From positions 1-33,028 of the forward strand of contig CAXKVR010000319.1 in NCBI GenBank assembly GCA_964058845.1: 33,028 nt of DNA, given 5' to 3'. The DNA comes from Carex sylvatica (Eukaryota > Streptophyta > Magnoliopsida > Poales > Cyperaceae). The number at the start of each line of letters is the position of its first letter. Position 1 is the first letter of the stretch. The notes below the pieces were generated by a model. That model saw nothing but the letters and a program-made list of their open reading frames with translations. It did no database searches and was not told the origin of the DNA. Shown piece by piece: positions 9,133-20,705 of the stretch. A program made the position numbers and the translations under genes.

Positions 9133-11545
9133 GAGAAAATTTTTAGTGTGTCCATATAAACTTCTTAAATAGTTAATATCTTCATAAAAACATCGTAATA
9201 TCATATCATATATCACCATAGGTGATATAAACTTAAAATCTTTTCTACCATCCTCTTCTATTCATTTGACATTTTATCTAGTAATTTTAAAATTTAAATT
9301 GATAAATACGCCCTTCATTTTAACCCTCTATCTCTCGCAAATAATCTCTTGTGGGTGTCTTCTAATCAGCTGTGAAAATAGGTAGAAGTTAAGGATCAAC
9401 TCATTCTTTCTCTAACCAAGGTACACGAGCGAAGCCACTCGATCATTGTCTATATATCTATACTAGTATCGTGACCGTGCGTTGCAACGGGACATATTAT
9501 AAGTGAAAAAAAAAAAAATTATGAAAAAAATATCAATAAAAATAATAATTATTCAAAAATTTAGAGATGCCAATAGAGAATTTATTTAATTTTGTATTTT
9601 TAATTACCTTGAATCATGATCTCTGATAATAACTTGATGATGTGGTGATTTTGTATTTTTAAGTACCAATGATATTAAATAATAGTTTGATTCGAATCTA
9701 ATATCAAATATCGTACAACAATTCAATATCGACATACAACATGATATCAAATAACATAAATAAAAAGTGACATCGTGTATATACACATTGATGATTTTTA
9801 CAAAGTTATAAACTCCATAAATTACAAACTCTAATAAATCAATTGTACTACTTCATGAAGAAATTGCCTCAAAAATTAAGTGCAAACCAAACCTAATTAT
9901 TCTATTTATTAACATTACAAAATTTTTACTGGTAACATAGTCATATTCACTTACATCAGTATATGTTGTTGCCATTCTATTTTCAAGTATTAAAAATTTA
10001 CCTGTTTTCTAAATATGTAAAACCCAATTAAACTCAAAGTTTAATGCTTTTAGTAAAGGAAAAAAAAATTATTGAGGATTTAATTTTAAGAATTCTCATC
10101 AAGAAGAGAGATAATCCCTCCAGGTTTCTCAAGTACAAATGAAAGTCAAAGATGCCAACAGTAATAATCTAATATACAATATTTTTAGCAATAATAGAGA
10201 TAATTGTTTCAAGTCTGCTGGATTTGAGGGGGTTCACAGCTTGATCTACACTTGACGCATCCTTTTTTTTTTTTCCTTATCACAAGAACAAGCAAAAACC
10301 AAGGTAATAAGGCATACATATACTCTCTATTTCTTCAGTTGCCAACATTCAGATAATTTTAAGCTATGCTGCCTCTCAAGTTTCTAAGGTTTATCCTTCT
10401 ATCGTTATCGCATTTGTTGGTGATTTTTCTATTTTTTTTTGTTTTCCTTCTTTACGTCCTGCTGTTTTGTGCTTCTATGAATTTTTCTTGGTTTTATTAG
10501 AGGGCTTCTATAATTTTCAAAGGGTTGTCGGTTATATCTGTATAGAAACAAAATTGAAAATATATTCTAAATTTCTTAGATCAACATGTATAGAGAAAAA
10601 GAAAGAGAAATAAGGAAATAAAGAAAAAAAAATCAATTTTCAATCAGTATAGAAACAAAGAAGAAAGAAATAAAAAAAATAAGAAAGCAAAAGGTGGAGT
10701 CTACTCAATTAAAGAAGGAGAAATAAGGAGGAAAAAAAAAACAAAGAAATATATTGCTAAATTTCAGAGTCTGCTCAATTTTAATTGTAACGTATCATGT
10801 GGTAGTACATGTGGCGAGTATGTTTTTAACTAAATTTAAACTTTTATACATAAAACATATGTATTTAATCAAAAGAAGACATATTACGTTATTGGAGGGT
10901 TAAGATTAAATCCAAAATTTTATCTTTATTGAAACCGTTGACGGATCGAACATTCAACGTGCTTAATAATGAAATAGAGATATAAGTTAACAATTTCATA
11001 ATTGTTTTTGAATTCACCATACTAATACTAATTTGTTTCATCAAGGATCAAAGTACAAACAAGATTTTTTTAATAGAAAGGATTAATTCACCTACTAATT
11101 ACTTCCCCTTTTTTTACAGTTTTACTTGGTGAACACGAGCATATCAATATTTGGCATTTGTGGCTCATCCATAATGCAATAACTATCTTTGGAGCGTACT
11201 GGCGGGGTTCTTTTCTGATTAACCCAAGGTACAAATACATACTTTTGACTTGTACACCGAAAACTTTGGATATTTGCACTAATTCGAGAGAAGGAATGAG
11301 TCGATTATTGGCTTCTACCTATTCTGACAACTAATTAGAAGACAGTGACACTTTGTTCGAAAAAATCATAATTTGTGAGAGATGATGGTTAAAATGAATG
11401 ATGTATTTGTTAATTTAATTTTTAAAATTAATAAGTAAAATGTTAAATGAATAAAATAGGATGGAAGAAAATATTTTAAGTTTTTTTATAGAGATATAAA
11501 ATATTACCATGTTTTCACGTTTATATGGGCAGTGTAAATTTTCCC
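9133..11545. mobile_element. MULE-like transposon, 2413 bp, about 300-bp TIRs, 9-bp TSD
   Basis: Left arm begins GAGAAAATTTTTAGTGTG...CCATATAAAC; the right arm inverted begins GGGAAAATTTACACTGCCC...ATATAAAC. Both continue with matching blocks (TTCATTT-ACATTTTA, CATTTTAACC, TCTTCTAAT-AG-TGT, ATAGGTAGAAG, CGA/CAACTCATTC) for about 300 bases, to about 9425 on the left and about 11270 on the right. A perfect 9-bp duplication AATTATTAA flanks it (9124-9132, 11546-11554). The AT-rich interior has no transposase and no gene fragment I can recognise. Confidence 0.8.
9465..9492 (-). mobile_element. Possible Helitron 3' terminus (hairpin plus CTAG)
   Basis: On the minus strand the sequence reads CCCGTTGCAACGCACGG, then TCACGATACTAG followed by T. 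A GC-rich short stem about 10 bases before CTAG-T fits the 3' end of a Helitron. It lies just inside the left arm of the 2.41-kb MULE. The matching 5' TC end was not found, so the call is tentative. Confidence 0.4.
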
Positions 11546-11693
11546 AATTATTAATGTCCCAAGTAATTCTCCCTACTCTTATTTCATCAGAAACAATATG
11601 ACACGTGTTTTATATTGGATGATTGGAAATTTAGAATAAGGTAATAAGGAGGATTAGTTTATCGTAAGTACGATTTTTGAGTTATTATAAGTT

Positions 11694-11853
11694 CAAGGTT
11701 CTAAATTGTGTGTTATAGTGTTTTTGAACCATAAAAGATATGACGCTATCAGCGGTATAGTGCGTTATTTCGAGCTATAATGTTGCTATTTGAGTATAGT
11801 GCTGTTTTTTTAACCAGTTCGCTATGACGCGATAAATACTATTTAAATCTTTG
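11694..11853. mobile_element. Small MITE with GCTATA-type internal repeats
   Basis: Ends CAAGGTTCTAAATTGTG and inverted right CAAAGATTTAAATAGTA are alike. The interior is made of diverged blocks such as GACGCTATC, GAGCTATAATG and GCTATGACGCG. No clean duplication is visible. Confidence 0.45.
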
Positions 11854-12260
11854 ATTAACAGTAGCATCGTGTCTTGTTTGTATTCTTGGCAATTATTTCT
11901 GAAATATTATGGGGTTTAGGTTCTATCGTCTAGTAGTATTAAAAGTTAAAAAAAAAAATATAAATCTAATTATTAAAACTGTTGATTGATAGAATTTGTG
12001 CATAATCTCAAGTTCAGAACTATTTATTAATTTAAGATCGGATTTAAAAATCACGTAATAAGCGTCGCATGTAGCTCAATAATACGGGAGGTCATGTTAT
12101 TCTTTTTATTTTTTAGAATGGTCCATATATAATAATGCTTACGACAAATACAAATATATAGTACATTTGAGTACTTGAGAGTCATGTGAACCGTTATGAT
12201 TGATTACTCGCTGTATGAAATTAATTGGAACTTTTGTCTTAGTAAGACACAAGGGCCAAG

Positions 12261-12931
12261 TATTGGTTTGTAAATGCCCCCGGGGGCGTACTCTGACTGG
12301 TCTGTTCGTGTCTGTGTCTATGTCCGGATCGTACAGTGTCTATGTTACGGGTATGCATGGGTACACGGGTACACGGGCACAGGCATTAAATGGGCTGGAC
12401 ACGGTTTTTTGGAAAAAAAATTCGTGCATACCCGGACTGCCGTATCCGTTTACCTGTACCCGTGAGCCTGTGAGTCTGTGCCCGTGAACCCGTATATCCG
12501 TGACCGTGTACCTGTACCCGTTTTTTTTCAAATTTCAATTTTTTTGAAAATTCCCTTCAAACCAATATATTTTCACATAAAAAATAATATTTTAAACTAA
12601 CTATATTAGACATGCATAAATTTATTTTATATAAAGTAACTAAAATATATAATTTAAATGACAATTTCATTTGCAATTTAATAGATATATGATAATTTCA
12701 TATATTTTAATGAAATTACTTTCAAAACGTCATATTGACAAAAATATTAATTTTATTTGCTCATCCAACTAAAAAATTAATTTCATATATATATACATAT
12801 TTTAAACACTAAAAGCAATAAAAAAATTAATTGCATGAGTACATTGTTTTATTTTTTTTTTAATTTATAATTTACATATGTTTCAATGAATTTGGATTTA
12901 TAATTTATTGATTTTTAAAGAAAAAAAACAG

Positions 12932-12963
<32 letters not shown>

Positions 12964-13158
12964 AAAAAAACAGGAAAAAAAAATCCGGACACAGACCGCT
13001 CGGCCTCCGAACCCGTGACGGGTACGGGTATTAAACGGACAGGGCAGGATTTTTGAAAAAAAAATCCGTAATGTCCGGCCCGTTGTACCCGTGTGTCTAT
13101 GATGCCCGTGTCCGGATTTTGTCCGGACCGCCCAGCTCGGTCCGCTTGCAAACCACTA
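12261..13158. mobile_element. hAT-type non-autonomous element, 898 bp, perfect 8-bp TSD
   Basis: Perfect 8-bp duplication GGGCCAAG lies at 12253-12260 and 13159-13166. Ends TATTGGTTTGTAAATG and inverted right TAGTGGTTTGCAAGCG are the TIRs. The first 265 and last 180 bases are rich in variants of GTACCCG/CGGGTAC, TGTCCGG and ACACGGGCAC in both orientations, as expected of subterminal transposase-binding motifs. The core is AT-rich, with an A-rich ladder at 12916-12980. No transposase reading frame is present. Confidence 0.8.
12916..12980 (+). repeat. A8-10 G ladder (low complexity)
   Basis: Runs of 8-10 A separated by single G or CAG/CAGG, inside the hAT element. Confidence 0.9.
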
Positions 13159-13842
13159 GGGCCAAGGCTGTGCAACATCCACTCAGATTCTTGTACGTAC
13201 CATCTCTGTTGGTGTATATGGTGATTTTCAAAACATGAAATGAAAATACCCGAAATTTTTATTAATATTCAAATTTTTTTAAATTTTTTTTGAAATATAT
13301 CCAAAATAGAGATTAAATTTTCGGTTTCATACAAACTTTATGTAAAAAAAAATCATGGTTCTAGACATTCTGAAATCGAAAATTAAATTCCCGGTTCTAA
13401 GATTTAAAAAAAAAAATAATTATGTTTTATTGTTATTTTTTTAATTTAGTATAATAGACTTAGTATTCATCTTATGTGTTTTATTTTTTTATTTTAAATA
13501 TTTCATCAAGAGTTCCGTTAGACATCCGGAGGAGCAACGTCAAACCTCCGCTGGAGTTGCGTAAAAATGAAATAAATTGTTTAAAATTTTAGCTACTAAA
13601 AAAGTTATTGATCGGTCAAAAATCAAAATAATTTATAGCTTTAATGATATTTTTTTTATTTTACTCCCTTTTTTTTGATAAATTACTTTACTTTTGATGC
13701 ACTAACAGTTTTGGATGAAAAGAAGTCGACGGTTTCGTTCAAAACCGGAGATCAATTTAGACAGAAAGAACTTTTTAAGTTTGGTGACAAAATTTCTCTG
13801 CGTTGAAAACATCATAATTTCCTTTTTTGTGGCTACATATTA

Positions 13843-13973
13843 AGTCTTGTTCACGAACGTTACTACTCGCGTGGAAAGAAAAAAATTCTGTTTAACTGAA
13901 TTTTTTTTTTCACGAAAATAATAACAAATGATTCATTTTGACTAATATTTAATGTGTTCGCCGAACAGAGACT
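13843..13973. mobile_element. Tourist-like (PIF/Harbinger) MITE, degraded
   Basis: AGTCTTGTTCACGAACG and inverted right AGTCTCTGTTCGGCGAACAC are related to the ends of 21236-21382, and the middle shares TTTTTTTTTTCACGAAAATA. TTA precedes the left end; the right duplication is not evident. Confidence 0.5.
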
Positions 13974-14577
13974 ATGATTAATAAACCCGGCAAACAGCGG
14001 GTTGGTTGGTTTTGATTATTTTAGCAAATAAAAAAATTGTTTTTTTAATAAAAGGGATAGACTTTTTTGAAACCTTGGCAGAAGGTCGTTTATCTACAAA
14101 CCGTCTCTGCCATCGTTTATGTAATTTCTGTTTCAAAATTATTGCAAGTTTTTATTACTGTTGTGTTTATATTTAAATTAGGTTATAAAATTGAAAACAA
14201 CTTTTTAGATCGGGCATCTACATTCCTAAAACTCATTAGAGTTTCTAAATAACTGCTAACCATTTTAATAACAAAATTAAAAGGAGAAAAAATTTCAGTC
14301 AATTATTTAGTCAGCATAGAGTTTATAAATAGTTTTTTAATAAGAAAATTTTCTGTATAGTTTCTAAATAAAAAAACTCCTCCACATCTCTGAAACTGGA
14401 TTAAAAACTGTCACATAAGATTAGAAACTCTAATTATGATTAATTTTGAATTTTTTGTTAACAAATATTTATGGTAGTAATAAACATGTACCATATATGT
14501 GAAACTGAAGACACTAGTATGTACATTTTTGTTATCGAAACACTAATTTTTTCGATTTACGAGGGCAGATTTATACC

Positions 14578-14786
14578 CAGGGGCGGAGCTAGATCTTTGA
14601 ACTATGGAGGTCAAACGTGAATGAGAGTCAATCATATAAAAAATTTATACTGTAAATGGGGGTCAACTTGACAGTATTCGTAACATTTTGATCTAAACTA
14701 TACATAAAATCACATATACATACATAAATTTTGAAAATAAATAGAGATCAATTGACCCCCATTTAGTGTTACTGTCTTCGCCTCTG
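14578..14786. mobile_element. hAT MITE, about 209 bp
   Basis: Left end CAGGGGCGGAGCTAG is the classic Tip100-type hAT terminus; the right end inverted is CAGAGGCGAAGACAG. Paired GGGGGTCAA blocks lie near both ends. Flanks TTTATACC and TTTTACCG may be a worn 8-bp duplication. Confidence 0.75.
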
Positions 14787-16465
14787 TTTTACCGGAATAC
14801 GTTTTGCTGCTCTGATCATCAATGCACGGTAGAACACCGTCCCACTATAATTACCAAAGAAGTACCGGTTGTTTTGGATAGACCATGAACAAATATGAAA
14901 AATGATACTCCAAAATGATCAAATATCATATTTTCCTACAGATTGAAATCCAGCTATTACAGTGTAGATTGGATCTAAAATTTGTACAATACAAATTGAT
15001 AAAAATTGAAAAATGGTGAATGTATAGCAAGTAATGGAAGACAAGTAGGTTGCCAACTTCTTGCCATGCCGCCTCCTGTACTCTAATAAATAATTAACTA
15101 ATTAAACACTCTTGAATTAATTAATGATGGATGCGTCCAGATTTTGTTGACTGGATGCCACTAAAAGTAAAATTTAAAGCTCCAGTTAATGAGGTACAGA
15201 ATAAAATGCACATTTGACTGGTGTTGATAAGAAAGCAATGAGTTCCTTCGGACTGTTTTTAAAGAATTGGTTCAAAAATAGGCTTCAAGCCTTCAAGGCA
15301 TTTCAGAAATGGTGCAAATAAAAAGTCTTGACGGATTAAATTAGCAAATTTTTATTTACATGGATGCTTTTTTTTATTATTATTAATTTATTATACTGAG
15401 TTTTTTTTTTATTGTAGCCTAAAGGAAATTGTTAGGTTTTAATTATTTTAAATCAGACAAAACTAAAATTGTCATTGTATGAGATCATGAGTTATTTATT
15501 ATAAACTGACAATAATTGTATGGACTTTAGCAATATGATCCTAACTTTCTAAACCTTTAATCTAGCATAAAAATACCGTGTACCATGTCGGTTTGTGTTT
15601 AAAAAAAAAAATGATTTCTAACTTAGAGAAATTAGATGTATTGGAATATATATGAGTATATGAACTTTTAAATAATAGTTAAAATTTGTAAAAAAAAAAA
15701 AATTCAATGGTGTCATATATTTTTTCTAAATATGTAATTATAGTTTATCATAAAAGAGAAGTTTGTATTTTTTTAGTTTTGTTTTCTGAAGTTAATAAAT
15801 TGTTCAAATCTTCCATTTTTAATATTTGGTTAAAATTATCTAGTTGGTTTCCAATTTAAGTCTCTTACACATGTTTTTTTTTTTTTTTTAAATCTGACAA
15901 CAGCTGTCTAGGTAAAAATAAAAAATAAAGTTTAGTACTTTCTTGTTTCCATATGTTCAAATACAAGAACAATTTATAATATTTGATCTTGACCACGAGT
16001 ATAAAAGCAAACAGTTTGATGTTTTTCCAAAGTAAATGAAAGAAAAAATAAATATAGACTCATATTTTGTATTGTCTTAATTCATTATTGATTAGCATTA
16101 AATAAATAAAGTTTAGATTTTGTTTCCTAAATAGAAAAGATGTGTCCCATGCAAATTTAGATCACTGTGCCTGTTTCAATATTCATACTGAAATGAATTT
16201 CAAAATTATTCTAAAAAGTTGATGTTCATTTTAAAAATTTCTTGATCAAGATTCACAATTGTATTTGTTAATTCACTCGATACAGATTCTTAATTGAGTT
16301 TACAATTGCTTTCAGTGGCAGAAATTGATGCGCATTTAATAATCAAAATTTGAATTAATAGAGGGATGAATGTGTAAAGTGTGCAGTGTAGACACTAGAC
16401 ACCAATTAATTGCATAGTACCATGGGGACAGATAACACATGAAACAACTCAACAGCGACAATGGG

Positions 16466-16660
16466 GATTCGATCACCAGTACCTGACTCAATCAAATTAC
16501 AAACCTAAGATCTAGATTAGTTCTTATAATTTAGCACAAATCTTGAAATAGACCCTTATAATTTCTGTAGGCACCGGATTTACTTTGGCCCGGTTGGGAT
16601 TAATCCAGACCGTCCATTTGTAATTTGTATGAGTCAGGTACCGGGGAATGATACGAATTC
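16466..16660. mobile_element. MULE-type MITE, 195 bp, perfect 9-bp TSD, just upstream of a gene
   Basis: Ends GATTCGATCACCAGTACCTG and inverted right GAATTCGTATCATTCCCCGG share AGTACCTGACTCA and CAAATTACAAA. Perfect duplication GACAATGGG lies at 16457-16465 and 16661-16669. The interior resembles 4189-4397, so they are one family. It ends about 100 bases before the TATA-like box of the 169-residue gene. Confidence 0.85.
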
Positions 16661-16938
16661 GACAATGGGGGAGGCGATGCAAAATGAAAATGCAAATGCA
16701 AAGGGGGTATTATTAGTTTGTCCCACTTCACGAGGAAACATACCTCTCTCCTTTCTGAATAAATAACACCAGATGCTTTAATTTCATTTCGCTTTCTTAT
16801 CTACTTCGTTCATCTTTTCCTTTCTTACCACATTCCTCTCTATCTGGGTTCAATTTTTTCTGGTGTGATCGGTGTGTTGCTTGCTTTTGGGGAAGACTGA
16901 TTCATCCCTGGTTCTAGATAGGTAAAGACCTTTTTCTA

Positions 16939-17009
16939 CATTCCTAGTATTCCATTCCCTGTAGTTTTGATTTTGTTCATTCCTAGTATTCCTGTAGTTT
17001 GATTTTGGT
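16939..17009 (+). repeat. Imperfect tandem duplication in the leader intron
   Basis: Two adjacent copies of a block of about 35-39 bases, each beginning ATTCCTAGTATTCC and ending CTGTAGTTT(T)GATTTTG; the first has a few extra bases (ATTCC). Confidence 0.75.
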
Positions 17010-17657
17010 TTTTGAAATTGCTGGAATAGGGATAAGCTCCCCCTGTTTTTCTTTATATTAAAGGGGTTCAATGCCATTCTTCCCTTTTATTTTATTTTTT
17101 CTTGCCTTTTGTAAGTAAAGTAAAAGCTCTTTCCAGTTTCTATGATTGTAGATTTGTAATTAGTACCGAACAAATTTACGCCCGGAGGAAGGAAACCGAT
17201 TCACTGTTTAGACAAGTTCAAAACGAATTTACTTGGGAAAATGGAAACAAAATTGTTTTTGAAACATTTTTATCTCTTGTTTCACATTCTCTTAGTTTTC
17301 AACTGCATTTCCTAAACTCCATACATAAATTATTAATTAGACAGCCTCTTCAAAAACCTGAAGTAATGAAGTGTTCACAGGTGATTTTAAAAAAACTAAT
17401 AATAATCAAAAGAAAAAAACTCAAGATGGAGCTTTTGTTTGGTAAATGGATAAAATTAGGCCAAAGATTTGTATGTTGTATACAAATTTTACCTGAATAG
17501 ATCAAGTATTGTTACTGTCTTGAATCTGTAATTTCTCATGTTATGGTGTACTACTACTATCCAGTGCTATCACCTGTCTCTGGTCAGGTACCATAACTTC
17601 TGGTTTATAGTAATCAGTAGTATTCTTTTAGCTTCCTATTAGGTGTATTAAGGGGTT

Positions 17658-17838
17658 GGTAAGTTGGGCTTTTTCGATGCTGCATTGGCAATTCTTGTAG
17701 CAAGTATTAAGATCTCCAGGACGGATTAAGATTATAATGGGGATTAAGATCTCCATACGGGTAAGTTGGGTTTTTTCTACGCTGCATTGGCAATTCTTTT
17801 AGTTTCACTATACCAGGATGGATTAAGATCTCCATACA
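17658..17838 (+). repeat. Direct repeat of about 100 bp in the leader intron
   Basis: Copy A (17658-17758) and copy B (17760-17838) both start GGTAAGTTGGG, share GCTGCATTGGCAATTCTT and end GATTAAGATCTCCATAC. Copy B lacks part of the middle. Each copy begins with a potential splice donor GGTAAG, so the duplication also duplicates a cryptic donor. Confidence 0.8.
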
Positions 17839-17950
17839 GGTTTTTGGTATTGTACCAGTTACTGTTGGTGCCAGTTATAATGGGGAAATTATTTAGACAA
17901 GTTGAATCATGAAATAAAATATTTTCTTTTTCTTTTTTTGCAAGGTAAAA

Positions 17951-18460
17951 ATGCCTCATCCCACCAAACTAGCAAATTCCAGTTCAAATGCAAATGCAAA
18001 TTCAACTGCAACTCCTGTAATAAAAGTAGGGTCCACGGGCACAGTCGCATCTCTCATGTCCCGTGAGCTAGACAACATCAAAATTACCCAAGTTACCCCT
18101 CAGGATGCTGCTGCCTCGTCTTCTAATACTAATACAAGAAGAAAGAAATACCAATCTAGCCCCGTTTCTGTTCCCTGTGGTGCTAATCCTAAGAAAATAG
18201 TAAGCCCCAAAAAGAGTAATTTGTCAAAGGAAGAAGCTGATAAGTTGCCAAGGAGTGTCAGAAGGAATAATGGACGTGATGCACCGATGCTGAGAGGGGA
18301 TTGTGCTGGTACCGACCAAAATTCTAACCCTAGTTTTGCAAAAGGTGGGAAGAAGGGGCATTTAAATGCTGTAGAGGTGGTGGATCTGAAATGTAACAAT
18401 CCAATGAGTAGCCGGCTGAGGAAGCTTGGCTTCTCCAAGCTTTCTGAGTCAATTGCATGA
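17951..18460 (+). CDS. Conserved plant protein of unknown function, 169 residues, Ser/Asn-rich
   Basis: A single coding exon of 169 residues starts at an ATG six bases after an intron acceptor (TTTGCAAG at 17937-17944). It lacks known catalytic motifs. Visible are an Asn/Ser/Ala-rich start, a VGSTGTVASLMSRELD block (about 26-41), a basic RRKK patch, Lys/Ser-rich central tracts, a VEVVDLKC block near 138 and the end SSRLRKLGFSKLSESIA. Blocks like these occur in small uncharacterised plant proteins, mostly disordered with two conserved ends; I recognise the style but cannot give a name. Base composition is clearly less AT-rich than the flanks, supporting real coding. A GT donor at 16922 and the acceptor at 17944 imply a 1023-nt intron in the 5' UTR. 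The Ala- and Gly-poor middle argues against an enzyme fold. Confidence 0.85.
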   Translation: MPHPTKLANSSSNANANSTATPVIKVGSTGTVASLMSRELDNIKITQVTPQDAAASSSNTNTRRKKYQSSPVSVPCGANPKKIVSPKKSNLSKEEADKLPRSVRRNNGRDAPMLRGDCAGTDQNSNPSFAKGGKKGHLNAVEVVDLKCNNPMSSRLRKLGFSKLSESIA

Positions 18461-18576
18461 TAAAAAATGTTAGGACATTTTGTGGAGCACTAGTCCTAGT
18501 TTTTCTTTAATTTGTTGTAAGAGAAAATGTACCAAAAAATTCTTACAATTTTAATTTATTTGGTTGTAGTACCCAT

Positions 18577-18790
18577 GGGTTGTTCGGCAACAAGACATTA
18601 AGCCTTTTTAAGGCTTAATCTTAATTCTCCTTTAGCCTCTTTTTTGTCCGGATTTTAATTCTCTATCCGGACCTTAAGGCATTCATATCCCTTTCTTTAA
18701 TTTGCTTTGCTTTCATCCATGAATTATGATAACTGAACATCAATTTCTTAGCGCTCCTTAAGCTCTTAATCCCTTGTTGCCGAACGGTCC
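18577..18790. mobile_element. Tourist-like MITE downstream of the 169-residue gene
   Basis: Left GGGTTGTTCGGCAACAAGAC and inverted right GGACCGTTCGGCAACAAGGG, followed by ATTAAG on both sides, are TIRs of about 26 bases. TAA follows the right end; the left duplication is unclear. It begins 117 bases after the stop codon, so it may supply 3'-UTR sequence. Confidence 0.65.
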
Positions 18791-19870
18791 TAATGTGCAA
18801 CTATATGTGTGTTGCTATAGAGTTTACCCAACTATTTCTTCTCTCCACTTCATTATTATCTATATGTGTGTTATATTTTGCTTCTTTAAAAGGTGCAGGA
18901 ATGAGTCCATGGTACTTTGCAATGTGCACATAGGTTCGTGCAATTATTTTATGAATTTATATATTTATTTTTAAAGTTCAAACAAACAATCCGAAACACT
19001 TAACATGATTTTCAAATGAAAATTGCATTTGTAGACTAAATTTATATTTCTTAGATTTTTATTTGCTATTTTTTTAGATAGGGAGAAAATCAACTGATCT
19101 TAAGTTTGTAAACCATCTAAAAGGAGTGACTTTCTACCTGTTTAAAAAAAACAGTAAATTTGTTTAAAGAAATATAAATTTTGGTTTAGAATAAACATTT
19201 TCATAGATCATGTTGAGTGGTTTGTATTAATCGCTTGGAATAAATAAATAAAAAAACATCAGGAGCGAGCATGCTCCTCTTGACCTCTTGATATCAATGT
19301 GTGTAGTTAAAATTTGAAAAAGATTGGTGTGGTGAGATTTCATTTTCATTTTTAATTCATCGAGTTGCAGTATAGAAGTCATAATGCGCATTTGCAGCAT
19401 ATCAGGAGGTTTAGCTATAATGTACGTGTTTTAAAGAGGAAGGATGATGTGCTAAGGGGGTGAAGGTACAACTCTACCCATGGAGACATACCATGCAAAA
19501 TAAGGGGCAGATTTACTATCGTTTTTTCTGAATTTCGAATTTTAGTGGTGATCACTGATCTATTGCTACCGATCAACTTTATCTCTCTTTAAAAATTTTT
19601 TTGCCTCTCTCTTAATGTTTGATTTATAATATTGGTTAAATTTAGTGTTAAAATTAAAATAACTTTCTTGAATTATGATTGATAATTAGAATTATAAGTT
19701 AAAGAATCAGAAATTATAAGTCAGAACATTGAAAAATATAAGTCAAATTATTACTTTTTTATCGAGTACCCAATTAGTTAATAGATTTAAATCTGATAAG
19801 CTATTTAAACTCAATTTGATAATTTTTTGTCCCTCGATGAAAATCCTTGGTCTGTCCTGGTGCGAAACTA

Positions 19871-20008
19871 TAATCCGCATCCTCTGTATTAACACGTCGA
19901 TCGTACAATTATAATTCAGATCAATCCAGCTCACGCTTATAACGCACATGGCCTTGGACGGTCCAGATTTTAACTCAAAATTTGAGTTAACTCCGAGGAT
20001 ACGAATTC
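19871..20008. mobile_element. Degraded MITE, GAATTCGTATCC family
   Basis: Left TAATCCGCATCCTCTGTATT and inverted right GAATTCGTATCCTCGGAGTT share CATCCTC-G-TTAAC. Flanks GCGAAACTA and GAGAAATTT match at 6 of 9, so the duplication is worn. A TTTTGAGTTAA motif is shared with 2993-3181. Confidence 0.55.
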
Positions 20009-20536
20009 GAGAAATTTGGGGTGAAGTTATGGGAAGTTCGATATTGTTTCGGTTGCGTTTAGCTGATAATAAGTGTTACACAATAAGGTCAACGAAAGTT
20101 ATTTTAATTCTATTTTTTTATATAGTATTTTCATTATATTAAAGAAAGTTTTTAGTAAAACTATATATGTATCTTTTACATTAAGAAACAACGCAAAAAA
20201 ATCTATAATATATAATCAATGAAATATTTTAAAAAAATCAACATTGGAGTAATAATTTAAAAATAAATGTGCAAAAATTTCACTAAAAATAGGCAATAAG
20301 AATTCAAAATGTATTTGAATTTAGAAAGAGATTTATTGTAGTAACTTCATGTCATACTTAAAAAGGAAAAATTAATTAGAACAATGAAAAGTTAGTATAA
20401 ACACAAACACAATTCATAGGTTCAGACAGTTTACAAAAACGATATAGAAAACTAAAGAAGTTATTTAATTTTTTAGAATAATATCATCGATTTTCTATAA
20501 TACAATCGAGTGCAACTATTAAGACGATTATAATAT

Positions 20537-20705
20537 GAGTAGAACTAGGTGTTCTTAAGTTCACCAAGTCTCTTGATGAACTTAGCTTAAAAAATTATCG
20601 AATTAACTTCATACTTTGGATTCAAACCGTTAAAACTGATTTACTTCACGATTGATGAATTTACATGCAAAGTTTTTAAATTTTCGAATTTTATAGTTAG
20701 CTAAA
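20537..20705 (+). mobile_element. Third, truncated copy of the 1821-2306 MITE family
   Basis: Begins GTAGAACTAGGTGTTCTTAA then GTTCACCAAGTCTCTTGATG, like the copies at 1821 and 7372. Only the left half is recognisable. Confidence 0.55.

Larger units (their letters stand above)
13159..16465. other. No gene recognised apart from two MITEs
   Basis: AT-rich, with poly(A)/poly(T) runs and only short, composition-driven ORFs. Confidence 0.6.
16757..17950 (+). promoter_or_regulatory. Promoter, 5'-UTR exon and leader intron of the 169-residue gene
   Basis: A TATA-like GAATAAATAA sits near 16757. A C/T-rich leader follows to 16921 (TCTAGATAG), then donor GTAAAG at 16922 and acceptor at 17944. The 1023-nt leader intron contains two sets of direct repeats, listed separately. 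Long leader introns often raise expression of plant genes; that role is inferred. Confidence 0.6.

Noticed and set aside
12200..12531. Overlapping frames on both strands with Tyr/Gly/Val repeats
   Set aside because: Products of the GTACCCG-type subterminal repeats of the hAT element, not genes.
17102..17500. 132-codon open frame on + strand
   Set aside because: It lies wholly within the leader intron of the 169-residue gene, is AT-rich with Lys/Phe/Leu-biased composition, and matches no family I know.
18100..18438. 112-codon minus strand frame
   Set aside because: Shadow of the 169-residue gene; hydrophobic, low-complexity translation.
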